The notes beneath the pieces were generated by a model that was not told the origin of the DNA, ran no database searches, and saw only the letters and a list, made by a program, of their open reading frames with translations. DNA of 33,342 nt, from contig JAQBYD010000044.1 of assembly GCA_027623315.1 (NCBI GenBank), forward strand, positions 1-33,342. Direction: 5' to 3'. A program made the translations under genes and the position numbers. Positions 23,377 to 31,094 of the stretch are shown here, piece by piece. This DNA comes from Verrucomicrobiota bacterium (GTDB lineage: Bacteria > Verrucomicrobiota > Kiritimatiellia > CAJWTS01). Every line of letters begins with the position of its first letter. Positions within the stretch are counted from its first letter, which is position 1.

Positions 23377-26079
23377 GTGTTTACACGGCGTGACCATCCT
23401 GTTACCGTCTCGCTCCCCGTGCATGCCATCAAGTCTCACACCATGATATTCGCTCTGAGTATGGCCCTCTCGGCGGCTACCTTCGTGCACGCCGCGGATG
23501 CGCCCGTGAATCCCCTGCTCTCCGTGCTGAAGGAGTCGAATCGCAAGCTCCGGCGCGAGGTGCTGGACAACGGCGCGATCTGCCTGGTCAAGGAGGACCA
23601 CTCCGCCGCGGTGGTCGCGGTCCAGATTTGGATCGGGACCGGCGCCATCCACGAGGAGGAAAATCTCGGTGGTGGTCTATCGCACTACGTCGAGCACATG
23701 ATTTTTAAGGGCACCGAGATCCGCGGCGCGACCCGGATCACGAAAGACATCGACGAAGCAGGCGGGAAGATCAACGCCTATACCTCGACCGACCGCACCG
23801 TGATCTATTGCACCGTTCCGTCCCGGAATTGGCAAGTCGGCGTCGATGTCTTGACCGACGCGGTCATGAATTCCGTCTTCCCGGAGGAGGAGTGGGAGCG
23901 CGAGAAAGAGGTCATACTGCGTGAATTTGCCATGGGGCGGGACCAGCCGGATCGGGTTCTGTACAAGCTCCTCAATGCCACCGCCTACAACGTTCATCCG
24001 TACCGCGTTCCGGTCATCGGATACGAGGATGTCTTTCAGAGCATGGCGCGGGAGCAGCTCGTCGCCTTCTACCGCGAGCACTACGTGCCGGACAATATGA
24101 TGGTTGTCGTCGTGGGAGACGTGGATGCCGACGAGGTGCTCAGCGTGGTGCGCAAGAACTTCAGCGAGTTCAAACGCCGGCCGCGAGCCCCGGTGATCCT
24201 GCCCGAGGAGCCGCCCCAGCTTGGGCGTCGCTTCGCCCGCGCGACCGGTGCCTACAAGGTGTCGCGATTACGGTGGGCGGTACACACCGTGGAACTCAGC
24301 GATCCGGACACTCCTGCGCTGGACGTGCTCGCCTCCATCGTTGGATCCGGACGGAGTTCGCGCCTCAATAGCGAACTGAAAGAGAAGCGGCAACTGGTTC
24401 ACGGCGTTGGCGCATACTCGATGACACCGATGGATCCCGGACTGTTCGTGATCAACGCTTCGTTCGACCCCGAGAAGGAAGGCGAGGTCATCGCCGCGAT
24501 CGAAGAGCAGGTCCGCTCATGGAGCGAAGGGCTATTCACTGAGCAGGAGATTGCCAAGGCGCGTCGAAAGGTCGTCAGCGGAGAACTCTCTGAACTTCAA
24601 ACGGCCGCGGGACAGGCTTCAAGCTACGGGTCCGGGCAGTATTCCGCGGGCGACCCGAGATTCGGCGAAATATACGTCAAGCTGACCTCTGTGGTGACGC
24701 CGGAGGAGCTGAATCGCGTGGCGCGCAAATACCTTGATCCCAGCCGGTCGACGCTTGTCTTGCTCACGCCGGAGGGGGCGCAAGACGGTGCTGAAGCCGC
24801 CGTGGCGGCGCCGACTCCGCCACCTGAAATTCGTAGGCTGGCGCTTTCCAACGGACTGCCACTGATCGTGCGTGAGGACAATCGCCTGCCCTTTGTCTAT
24901 TTCTGCATCGTGTACGGCGGCGGCTTGTTGTCGGAGGATGACTCGAATTCGGGGGTTTCGCAGCTGATGTCCGAACTCCTGACACGGGGTACGGATAAGC
25001 GTACGGCATTGGAGATCGCTGAGGAAAGCGAATCGCTCGGAGCAAGTCTTTCGGCTTTTTCCGGAAGAAACAGCTTCGGGCTGCGCGGCCGGTGCCTGGT
25101 TCAAGATGTCGAGACGTTCATGGAGCTCTTTACCGATTGCGCGCTCGCGCCGACCTTCCCCGACGACGAGTTTACCAAGGAGAAGGCGCTGCAGCTCGTC
25201 GCGATAGAGCGTCAGTATGAGGCGCCATTCTTTGTGGCGCGTGAGGCACTCGACAAGATGCTCTTCCCGGGGCATCCCTATCGATGGAGCACATTGGGCA
25301 CCCGCGACTCGGTGGAGCGGATCACTCGCGACGCCGTCCAGGCTCATCATGCGAGACTGGCGCGATCCGGTAACGCCGCGCTGGCGATCTTTGGTAACAT
25401 CACGCCTGAGCGAGCCAGGGCTCTGGCCGAGCCGGTCTTTTCGCGGATGACGGGAGGCGTCGTCGCCAAGGTCGCGCGCGAGGCCGTAAAGCCGGATTTG
25501 CCCGCCCGCGCCGAGACACCTCAGCCGAGGGAGCAGGTGATCTATCTCGCGGGATATCCGGGCGTCAGCGTTGACGACCCGCGGCATGAAGTTTTGCAGC
25601 TCCTTGGCAGAGCGCTGAGCGGTTTGTCGTCGGATCTCGCGCTGGAACTGCGCGAGCGCCGGGGCCTCGTGTACTATGCTGGCGCTTCGAATGTGCCCGG
25701 CCTCGACCCCGGCTCGTTCTTTTTCTATGCCGGCACGCGATCGGACGCAGTCGCCGAGGTTGATCGTTTGATCCAGGAGCAGGCGGCACGCCTTGCTTCC
25801 GATGGCATTCGTCAGGACGAACTCGACCGTGCCCGCAATCAACTGATCTCTGCCCGGCAGGAGAGTCTGCAGGACAATCTTGGCCTGGCCATGGCCACCG
25901 CGTTGGATGAACTCTATGGCCTTGGCTACGAGCACGGGTTTAAACTCGAGGAGCGGCTCAACGCCATCACGATCGACGACGTCAAGAAGGTCGCCGCCGA
26001 GATCCTCAAGCCGGAGCTTCTCGCCACCTCCATCGTGCTGCCCGAGCTTCCGCCTGAAGCGCCACTCGAGAAGCGCTAA
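23377..26079 (+). CDS. M16 family zinc metallopeptidase, two-domain, exported
   Basis: The 900-residue peptidase carries two M16 units. The signal peptide ends near residue 39 (FALSMALSAATFVHA). The inverted zinc motif HxxEH is at H103-Y-V-E106-H107, with the third ligand E183 in EREKEVILREFAMG. The second unit (from about 483) lacks the zinc motif, as is normal. Its RRGLVYYAGA segment (about 763-772) carries the Arg/Tyr that help bind substrate. The protein would degrade peptides in the periplasm or at the outer membrane. The start at GTG 23377 has AAGGA 7 bases upstream. An ATG at 23443 just before the hydrophobic core is an alternative. The size is typical of fused M16 proteins, which are otherwise encoded as two genes. 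Confidence 0.9.
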   Translation: MFTRRDHPVTVSLPVHAIKSHTMIFALSMALSAATFVHAADAPVNPLLSVLKESNRKLRREVLDNGAICLVKEDHSAAVVAVQIWIGTGAIHEEENLGGGLSHYVEHMIFKGTEIRGATRITKDIDEAGGKINAYTSTDRTVIYCTVPSRNWQVGVDVLTDAVMNSVFPEEEWEREKEVILREFAMGRDQPDRVLYKLLNATAYNVHPYRVPVIGYEDVFQSMAREQLVAFYREHYVPDNMMVVVVGDVDADEVLSVVRKNFSEFKRRPRAPVILPEEPPQLGRRFARATGAYKVSRLRWAVHTVELSDPDTPALDVLASIVGSGRSSRLNSELKEKRQLVHGVGAYSMTPMDPGLFVINASFDPEKEGEVIAAIEEQVRSWSEGLFTEQEIAKARRKVVSGELSELQTAAGQASSYGSGQYSAGDPRFGEIYVKLTSVVTPEELNRVARKYLDPSRSTLVLLTPEGAQDGAEAAVAAPTPPPEIRRLALSNGLPLIVREDNRLPFVYFCIVYGGGLLSEDDSNSGVSQLMSELLTRGTDKRTALEIAEESESLGASLSAFSGRNSFGLRGRCLVQDVETFMELFTDCALAPTFPDDEFTKEKALQLVAIERQYEAPFFVAREALDKMLFPGHPYRWSTLGTRDSVERITRDAVQAHHARLARSGNAALAIFGNITPERARALAEPVFSRMTGGVVAKVAREAVKPDLPARAETPQPREQVIYLAGYPGVSVDDPRHEVLQLLGRALSGLSSDLALELRERRGLVYYAGASNVPGLDPGSFFFYAGTRSDAVAEVDRLIQEQAARLASDGIRQDELDRARNQLISARQESLQDNLGLAMATALDELYGLGYEHGFKLEERLNAITIDDVKKVAAEILKPELLATSIVLPELPPEAPLEKR

Positions 26080-26101
26080 GATCCAGTTGATATTCAGGGC
26101 C

Positions 26102-26126
26102 TCTCTAGCTGATCCTGGTCTAGAGA
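26102..26126 (+). terminator. Weak terminator-like hairpin after the M16 gene
   Basis: TCTCTAG (26102-26108) pairs perfectly with CTAGAGA (26120-26126), with an 11-base loop and then ATTTC. It lies 22 bases after the peptidase stop. The T-tract is very short, so this is only a possible terminator. Confidence 0.3.
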
Positions 26127-26161
26127 ATTTCAAGCACCCGTGTAGCCGTTCCTGCCCTTCG

Positions 26162-26213
26162 TCTTTACCATTAATCTTTGCCCAAATCTTTGCAGATAAG
26201 ACGATGGTAAAGA
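26162..26213. repeat. Degenerate relative of the 48-bp IVP-flanking repeat, with an inverted pair
   Basis: The gene-free stretch 26080-26474 contains the core AATCTTTGCCCAAATCT (26173-26189), which corresponds to the core of the repeats at 6507 and 7333. It is framed by an inverted pair, TCTTTACCAT (26162-26171) and ATGGTAAAGA (26204-26213), perfect over 10 bases. No IVP-type gene is next to it, so it could be a solo copy left by an excised cassette or a member of a dispersed family. Confidence 0.5.
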
Positions 26214-26293
26214 TTAGCCCGACTTTCCCTATTCGCGGCTTCGACGGGCGAGAACATTAGTAAACTCGTCGCTGAAGGTCATAGGTCTTCACC

Positions 26294-26397
26294 ATGGGTT
26301 GGGGACATGGGTTGGGGACAGACCCTCCGTTCGACATGGGTTGGGGACAGACCCTCCGTTCGACGCATGGGTTGGGGACAGACCCTCCGTTCGACGC
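26294..26397. repeat. Tandem repeat, three full units plus a partial unit
   Basis: A partial unit of 13 bases (26294-26306) is followed by units of 29 (26307-26335), 31 (26336-26366) and 31 bases (26367-26397). The units are identical except that the first full one lacks the final GC. Each starts ATGGGTTGGGGACAGACC. GGGGACAGACC-type words occur between genes of many environmental bacteria, often near REP-associated (RAYT) transposases (from memory). No transposase is present here. Confidence 0.85.
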
Positions 26398-26474
26398 GTT
26401 CTCGAGCACGCATACCAGGCTCTCGCACGAAATCGATACTGCATGAACGGGGTCTGCAAACCGAGGAGAAGCCG

Positions 26475-27254
26475 ATGACAGCCGGTGGTGCCAATCAAGT
26501 CGCAAAACCCGAGACCCGTCCCCGCGAGGCATGCAGAGGCGGACCGGGCAAGCCGCTTCTCGTTTGTGACTGGGAGCGGGCACTGATGATTCACTACGCG
26601 ATCGATCCCGCCGTCCTCCAACCGCACGTGCCGTTCGAGTTGGATACGCGGGACGGACAGGCGTTCGTCAGCCTGGTTGCGTTCACGATGCGCGACATGC
26701 GGTTGCGGCGCGGCGGGCGCCTGACGCACTGGCTGACGATCCCGATCGCCACACACGGTTACCTGAATGTCCGGACTTATGTGCGCGTCGGGAGAGAGCG
26801 GGGCATCCAGTTTCTAACCGAGTGGATGCCGAATAAGCTCAGCCTCGCCATGGCCCCCGCCACGTTTGGATTGCCATACCGCTATGGCCATCTCGACTTC
26901 CACCATCGTCACGAGGAGGGCTACGCCTACGGGACCGTAACCCCGGGTGATCGTACGGCTGCGCTTCACTACCACGCAACGTTCGACAAGGACGCCGGCT
27001 TCGCCCCGCCCGTGAACGGGTCGCTAGCCGAATTTCTGATGGAGCGCTATATGGCCTTCAACGACGCCGGTGTGCGGCGCAAGTTTCGGGTTTGGCATCC
27101 ATCGTGGCCGCAGGTCCCAGCCCGGGTACGAGTCACCGATAACGGGCTCCTCGCGCGCAGCGGACCATGGTTCGCGAAGCTCGAACTCATCGGAGCCAAC
27201 TACTCGCCGGGATTTCGCAATGTGGGACTGGGTAGGCCCGAGAAGCTAGAATGA
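26475..27254 (+). CDS. DUF2071 (YqjF-like) protein
   Basis: The 259-residue protein is recognised by the DUF2071 pattern: an N-terminal WERALMIHYAIDPAVLQPHVP segment, then FVSLVAFTMRDMRLR, LNVRTYVR and a central GLPYRYGHLDF. The role of this family is not established. The ATG at 26475 was chosen because GAGGAG (26463-26468) precedes it. In-frame codons further upstream only translate the tandem repeat. The next gene overlaps by four bases, so this is the first gene of a three-gene unit. Confidence 0.8.
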   Translation: MTAGGANQVAKPETRPREACRGGPGKPLLVCDWERALMIHYAIDPAVLQPHVPFELDTRDGQAFVSLVAFTMRDMRLRRGGRLTHWLTIPIATHGYLNVRTYVRVGRERGIQFLTEWMPNKLSLAMAPATFGLPYRYGHLDFHHRHEEGYAYGTVTPGDRTAALHYHATFDKDAGFAPPVNGSLAEFLMERYMAFNDAGVRRKFRVWHPSWPQVPARVRVTDNGLLARSGPWFAKLELIGANYSPGFRNVGLGRPEKLE

Positions 27255-27661
27255 ATGCAAACTGGTTATATGCCGCGGCGGGTGTTCACTTCGCGATCGC
27301 TGGACTGAACCTTGGACTGAAACGGATTATGAACTGGCAGGACGATCTGCGCCGAATGCCCCTCATCATTCGGGAGGTCATGCAGATCCACGGCTGGTTC
27401 ATCTCGATCACACTCGCGATCTTCGGCGTTCTGACGATCCGATTTGCGCCCGATATGGCCCTGGGCTCCGACATCGTGCTGCGCTGGCTGGCCTTTTCGA
27501 TCGCTACGTTCTGGGGTGTCCGCACGGTTCTCCAGGTCGTGGGTTACAGCAGCAGCCACTGGCGCGGCAAGGTGCGCGAGACGATTTTGCACATCGTTCT
27601 ACTGATCGTATTCACGACGGTCACCACGGTCTACCTCGCAGCCGGACTCACAGGTGTGTGA
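27251..27661 (+). CDS. Small membrane protein with four predicted helices
   Basis: The 136-residue protein has four hydrophobic segments: about 5-22, 47-64, 75-92 and 111-131. The loop LKRIMNWQDDLRRMPLIIREVM between the first two is amphipathic and charged. It begins with an ATGA overlap on the DUF2071 gene and ends one base before the epimerase gene, so all three are probably translated together. No family is recognised with confidence. Confidence 0.75.
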   Translation: MNANWLYAAAGVHFAIAGLNLGLKRIMNWQDDLRRMPLIIREVMQIHGWFISITLAIFGVLTIRFAPDMALGSDIVLRWLAFSIATFWGVRTVLQVVGYSSSHWRGKVRETILHIVLLIVFTTVTTVYLAAGLTGV

Positions 27662-27662
27662 C

Positions 27663-28586
27663 ATGAAAAGAGAACGTATTGTTATTGCCGGCGGCAGCGG
27701 TTTCCTCGGAGCCGCACTCGAGGCGCAACTGATTGAGGCGGGTCACGACGTCGTCATCCTGACCCGCGCCCCGAGGAACGGTGCCGGTCCGAACGATGTC
27801 TACTGGGACGGCCGTACAATCGGCGAGTGGGCCTCTCTACTCGATGGCGCGGCCGCGGTCGTGAACTTTGCCGGCCGTAACGTGAACTGTCGCTATCACA
27901 AGCGAAATCGGCGCGAGATTCTCGACTCGAGACTCGATTCGGTCGCGGTGATCGGCAAGGCGATCAAAAACTGCCGCCGTCCGCCGCCGGTTTGGATTCA
28001 AAGCGCTACGCTGGCGATCTACGGTCACGCGGGCGAAGCGGAACTTGACGAAACCGCCACGCCGGCGGACGGGTTCTCGCCCGAGGTGGCCAAACAATGG
28101 GAGCAGGCCTTTCTGAATGTGCAGGCGCCCGCTACGCGCAAAGTTGTGCTTCGGATCAGCTTCGTGATCGGTCGCAGCGGTGGAGCCTTGAAAACGTTGG
28201 CCGCCCTGACACGTTCCGGCCTGGGCGGCGCGGTCGGCAACGGAAGACAATGGATGAGCTGGTTGCACGTGGAAGATCTCAATCGCATCATCCTGCGCGC
28301 GATCGAGGATCACTCGATGGAGGGCATGTATCACGCCACAAGCCCGAATCCAGAGCGGAACCGGGACTTCATGCGTGAGATGCGACGCGTCTTGCGACGT
28401 CCGTGGAGCCCGCCCGTGCCCCGCTGGGCGCTACCGGTCGGAACCTTCCTGATGCGCACGGAATCCGAGCTCATCATGCGTAGCCGGCACGGCATACCAG
28501 GTCGCCTGCTGGACGAAGGGTTTGAGTTCAATTATCCGGATCTTGGCCCTGCCCTGGATAGCATTCTGGGGACCTCAGAGAGATGA
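27663..28586 (+). CDS. TIGR01777 family NAD-dependent epimerase/dehydratase-like protein
   Basis: The 307-residue Rossmann protein belongs to the extended SDR group. Nucleotide-binding GGSGFLGAAL is at about 9-18, then YWDGRTIGEW (about 46-55) and VNFAGRNVNCRYHKRNRREI (about 67-86), typical of the TIGR01777 (YfcH-like) subfamily. The ATYGHAGE-like segment here reads LAIYGHAGEAELDE. The C-terminal part carries DUF1731-like residues (PWSPPVPRWALPVGTFLM). The substrate is unknown. The ATG at 27663 directly follows the stop of the membrane protein gene. A GTG three codons earlier overlaps it and is less likely. Confidence 0.85.
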   Translation: MKRERIVIAGGSGFLGAALEAQLIEAGHDVVILTRAPRNGAGPNDVYWDGRTIGEWASLLDGAAAVVNFAGRNVNCRYHKRNRREILDSRLDSVAVIGKAIKNCRRPPPVWIQSATLAIYGHAGEAELDETATPADGFSPEVAKQWEQAFLNVQAPATRKVVLRISFVIGRSGGALKTLAALTRSGLGGAVGNGRQWMSWLHVEDLNRIILRAIEDHSMEGMYHATSPNPERNRDFMREMRRVLRRPWSPPVPRWALPVGTFLMRTESELIMRSRHGIPGRLLDEGFEFNYPDLGPALDSILGTSER

Positions 28587-28630
28587 GCGCAACAATGAGA
28601 TGGGATATGGATCCATACATATACAGCCCG

Positions 28631-28668
28631 CACCCCGGCCCTCTCCCAGGGGGAGAGGGTTTGGGGTG
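28631..28668. repeat. GC-rich hairpin between convergent genes, REP-like
   Basis: CCCTCTCCC (28639-28647) pairs perfectly with GGGAGAGGG (28651-28659) over a 3-base loop. The outer CACCCC (28631-28636) pairs with GGGGTG (28663-28668) after small bulges. It lies between the epimerase gene and the end of moaE, which converge, so it may stop both transcripts. CCCTCTCCC...GGGAGAGGG hairpins are widespread repeats in several phyla (from memory). Confidence 0.7.
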
Positions 28669-28692
28669 AGGGGTAACCATAGGACCGGTTCC

Positions 28693-29133
28693 CTATTCCC
28701 CGTGCCCGGCGTGCTGCGCGCATTCGTGGCAGGCAACCCACTCGGCGGCGCCGTCGGTGTAGTGCTCCTTTTTCCAGATCGGGACGCGGCTCTTGGTTTG
28801 ATCGATGATGTACTCGCACGCATCGAATGCGGGGCCGCGATGGACGGACGACACGCCGACCCAGACCGCGATCTCGCCGATGCCGAGATCGCCGGTGCGA
28901 TGGACGCAGTGCGCATCGAGAAGATCAAACTTCTCGCAAGCCTCGGCGACAATACGCTCACCCTCCTTGATCGCCATCGACGCGTAGGCTTCATATTCCA
29001 GTCGGTCGACATCCTTGCCCTCGTTGTGGTTGCGCACCCATCCCTCAAACGTGGCAAGCGCACCCGCGCTGGCGTTCCGAAGATGGGAGGTCTCCGCGGA
29101 CGCGGAAATCGGTTGGTCGGTTAGTTGGAACAT
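28693..29133 (-). CDS. moaE: Molybdopterin synthase large subunit MoaE
   Basis: MoaE converts cyclic pyranopterin monophosphate to molybdopterin with sulfur carried on MoaD. The 146-residue protein has TFEGWVRNHNEGKDVDRLEYEAY (about 28-50), VHRTGDLGIGEIAVWVGVSSVHR (about 77-99) and the lysine-bearing active-site segment KSRVPIWKKEHY (about 113-124). Its ATG (29133-29131) lies within the end of the moaD frame, 13 bases of overlap, and an 8-bp tandem repeat occupies the bases just upstream where a ribosome site would be. The C-terminal CHECAQHAGHGE is unusually Cys/His-rich. Confidence 0.93.
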   Translation of the reverse strand: MFQLTDQPISASAETSHLRNASAGALATFEGWVRNHNEGKDVDRLEYEAYASMAIKEGERIVAEACEKFDLLDAHCVHRTGDLGIGEIAVWVGVSSVHRGPAFDACEYIIDQTKSRVPIWKKEHYTDGAAEWVACHECAQHAGHGE

Positions 29134-29456
29134 GAGAACGTGTGTGTGGGTATGTGGGTATGTGGGTGTGTGAGTATGCGGGCGTGTGAGTGTGTGGGTC
29201 CGTATTCGTCGGACGAGCCACCGGCGACGGGAGGGATGAAGACGACCTGGTCGCGGTCGTTCAACGGGGTCGACCAGTCCGTGAACTCGTCGTTGATGGC
29301 GACCTTAAGATGTTCACACTTCAGACTGAACCCGTGCCGGGCGCTAAGCTCGTCAAAGAGGGCCGCAGCGGTTTCAGCGTCCGTCTCAACGGACTCCTCG
29401 CTGCATCCGCTTTCTTCACGGAGTTGAGCATAGTAGAGAAGCTGCAGGCGATTCAT
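29121..29456 (-). CDS. moaD: Molybdopterin synthase sulfur carrier MoaD with an abnormal C-terminal tail
   Basis: MoaD carries sulfur as a thiocarboxylate on its C-terminal Gly-Gly, which must be the very end of the active protein. Residues 1-80 are a normal MoaD (MNRLQLLYYAQLREESG... FIPPVAGG, with Gly79-Gly80). The frame, however, runs 31 residues further (SSDEYGPTHSHARILTHPHT... FSCSN) before a TAA at 29121. Most of the tail is a translation of the minisatellite at 29143-29198. The start ATG overlaps the mobBA stop by four bases. Unless the tail is removed by a protease, this product should not be activated by the E1-like enzyme. Alternatives are recent loss of the stop by repeat insertion, or a copy-number error in the assembly. 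Confidence 0.85.
   Translation of the reverse strand: MNRLQLLYYAQLREESGCSEESVETDAETAAALFDELSARHGFSLKCEHLKVAINDEFTDWSTPLNDRDQVVFIPPVAGGSSDEYGPTHSHARILTHPHTHIPTHTFSCSN
29143..29198. repeat. 8-bp minisatellite, seven units, at the moaD/moaE junction
   Basis: There are seven consecutive 8-bp units with consensus TRTGTGGG on the plus strand: TGTGTGGG, TATGTGGG, TATGTGGG, TGTGTGAG, TATGCGGG, CGTGTGAG, TGTGTGGG. On the coding (minus) strand it lies after the MoaD Gly-Gly codons and 9 bases before the moaE ATG. Because 8 is not a multiple of 3, each gain or loss of a unit changes the moaD frame. Removing one unit puts moaD in the moaE frame with no stop between them. Confidence 0.85.
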
Positions 29457-30562
29457 GGCACCTCCACCTGCGACCGTCCCGGCATGCCCGACATGGCGGC
29501 ACGGTGTTCGTCGGGTGTGTTCACGTTGTCGAGCCACCGGGGATTCTTCTGTTCGAGAAGCTCGATGTTGGAGTTAATCAAGACCTTGCGCGGGCATGTG
29601 TAGCCGAGCCCCATGAACTGGCACAGCCGGTAGCGCGCCTTGGGTTCGTAGACGGCACACAGGGGCTCCGGGAATCCGTCATGTGCGCTGCGAAACGCAG
29701 TTGCGGTTTTGAACGGGTCGCGACCGGCAAGCAGCGATTGGAGTGTCAAGGGCTCCAGGTAAGGTAGGTCACATGCCACGACGAGCCAGGCGGCATCAGG
29801 CGAGCCCTGCATTGCGGACAGGATGCCGCCCGTGGGGCCGATGCCCAGCATTGTGTCGTGAATCTGGGGCAGGGACTCTTTGTCGTGATCTCCGCCTTGC
29901 TCCGCGCGGGTTGACACGTAGCAATCGCGGGTCACGCCGGCCAGAAGTTCGTAGACGAACTGCGTCTGAGTCACGCCATGGTAGTTCATGGCCGACTTGT
30001 CTTGTTGCATTCGGGAACTCTTGCCGCCCGTGAGCACGAGTCCGCTCAGGGGCATGGCCATCGTCTGTGCAGCCCAGTGTTCCATGATCAGGGCCTCAAT
30101 GCCCTCCGTATCATCGCGACAGAAATAGGGAACGTTCGGTTCCAGTGAATCCGGCGGCTGATTGGACGCGCCGGCGTAAGCGATGATGTTTTCAAGTTCG
30201 GCTGCCAGGATCTCCCCCGCGTTGTCGAGCACGACCACTTTCGGCATATCCGATTTTTTGTAACCTTCCGCGAACACGAAATCGACCTCCTGCATGCTGG
30301 TCAGGCGCTCGAATTTCTCCGTCTCACCGAAGTGAATGCGCGCTGCGTGGTCGCCGTCGTTAATCCAGACTGTCCGCGCCCCGGCGTCGGCCGCGCGCTT
30401 CGTGTCCTTTCCCTCTACGTCCACGTCGAAACGGTGCCGGTCGTGTTTGACGTATCCGATGTCGTGCGAGCACGCCAGCGACTCCATCAGTTTCGTGACC
30501 AATGTCGTCTTGCCCGAATTCCGGTAGCCCGAAAACGCAACTTCGTATGGGTTGAAAATCAT
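29453..30562 (-). CDS. MobB-MobA fusion: molybdenum cofactor guanylyltransferase with GTPase domain
   Basis: This is a single 369-residue protein. Residues 1-165 are MobB (GTP-binding; P-loop SGYRNSGKTT at 11-20, VKHDRHRFDVD at 39-49, DFVFAEGYKK at 94-103). Residues 173-369 are MobA, which transfers GMP to Mo-molybdopterin: LTGGKSSRMQQDKS (177-190), GPTGGILSAM and ACDLPYL. The order B-A in one chain is seen in several bacteria. A guanylylated cofactor implies DMSO-reductase-type enzymes elsewhere in the genome. The ATG at 30562 begins the conserved sequence. A TTG at 30598 overlapping the moaC stop is a less likely start. Confidence 0.9.
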   Translation of the reverse strand: MIFNPYEVAFSGYRNSGKTTLVTKLMESLACSHDIGYVKHDRHRFDVDVEGKDTKRAADAGARTVWINDGDHAARIHFGETEKFERLTSMQEVDFVFAEGYKKSDMPKVVVLDNAGEILAAELENIIAYAGASNQPPDSLEPNVPYFCRDDTEGIEALIMEHWAAQTMAMPLSGLVLTGGKSSRMQQDKSAMNYHGVTQTQFVYELLAGVTRDCYVSTRAEQGGDHDKESLPQIHDTMLGIGPTGGILSAMQGSPDAAWLVVACDLPYLEPLTLQSLLAGRDPFKTATAFRSAHDGFPEPLCAVYEPKARYRLCQFMGLGYTCPRKVLINSNIELLEQKNPRWLDNVNTPDEHRAAMSGMPGRSQVEVP

Positions 30563-30594
30563 CCTCGATTCTCTGGTTGAGTTTCGGTCAATGA

Positions 30595-31062
30595 TCAAGC
30601 GGTGTAGTCAGATTTTCCGCCCGTCTTCTCGATGAGGCGCGTTTCCTTGATCACGATCCCGTGCGAAACCGACTTCAGCATGTCATAGACCGTGAGTGCC
30701 GCGATGCTGGCGCCGGTGAGGGCTTCCATCTCAACTCCGGTCTTGTGGTGGATCGAGGCGGAGCAAATGATGATGATCTCCCTCGCGCCGTCAAACGAGA
30801 TATCGATCGAGCAATTCTCGATCGCGAGCGGATGACACATCGGGATCAGCTCGCTGGTTCTTTTGGCGGCCATGGTGCCGGCCACGATCGCGGTCTGGAA
30901 AACAGGGCCCTTCTTGCTGGCAATATCGCTGCCATCAAACATTTTCGCGACCTGCGCCGGAACCGTGACGCGCGCCTCGGCGCGCGCGGTACGATGCGTG
31001 ACCGTCTTATCGCCGACATCCACCATGCCGGCCTTGTTATCGCTGTTGACGTGTGAAAGCAT
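30595..31062 (-). CDS. moaC: Cyclic pyranopterin monophosphate synthase MoaC
   Basis: MoaC works with MoaA to convert GTP to cyclic pyranopterin monophosphate, the first stage of molybdenum cofactor synthesis. The 155-residue protein has MVDVGDKTVTHRTARAEA (near residue 13), KRTSELIPMCHPL (about 67-79) and GVEMEALTGASIAALTVYDM (about 108-127), the family active-site blocks. The ATG at 31062 gives MLSHVN, lining up with the E. coli start. A GTG 18 bases upstream (31080) is also in frame. It lies between moaA and mobBA in the same operon. Confidence 0.94.
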   Translation of the reverse strand: MLSHVNSDNKAGMVDVGDKTVTHRTARAEARVTVPAQVAKMFDGSDIASKKGPVFQTAIVAGTMAAKRTSELIPMCHPLAIENCSIDISFDGAREIIIICSASIHHKTGVEMEALTGASIAALTVYDMLKSVSHGIVIKETRLIEKTGGKSDYTA

Positions 31063-31094
31063 TCCAGATCCACTTGCCACTTGCCATCGGCGGC

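Noticed and set aside
24619-26133. 504-codon minus-strand open frame
   Set aside because: Antisense to the C-terminal half of the M16 peptidase; no motifs, composition typical of a shadow frame.
26294-26397. CRISPR array
   Set aside because: The units are directly adjacent, with no unique spacers and no cas genes.
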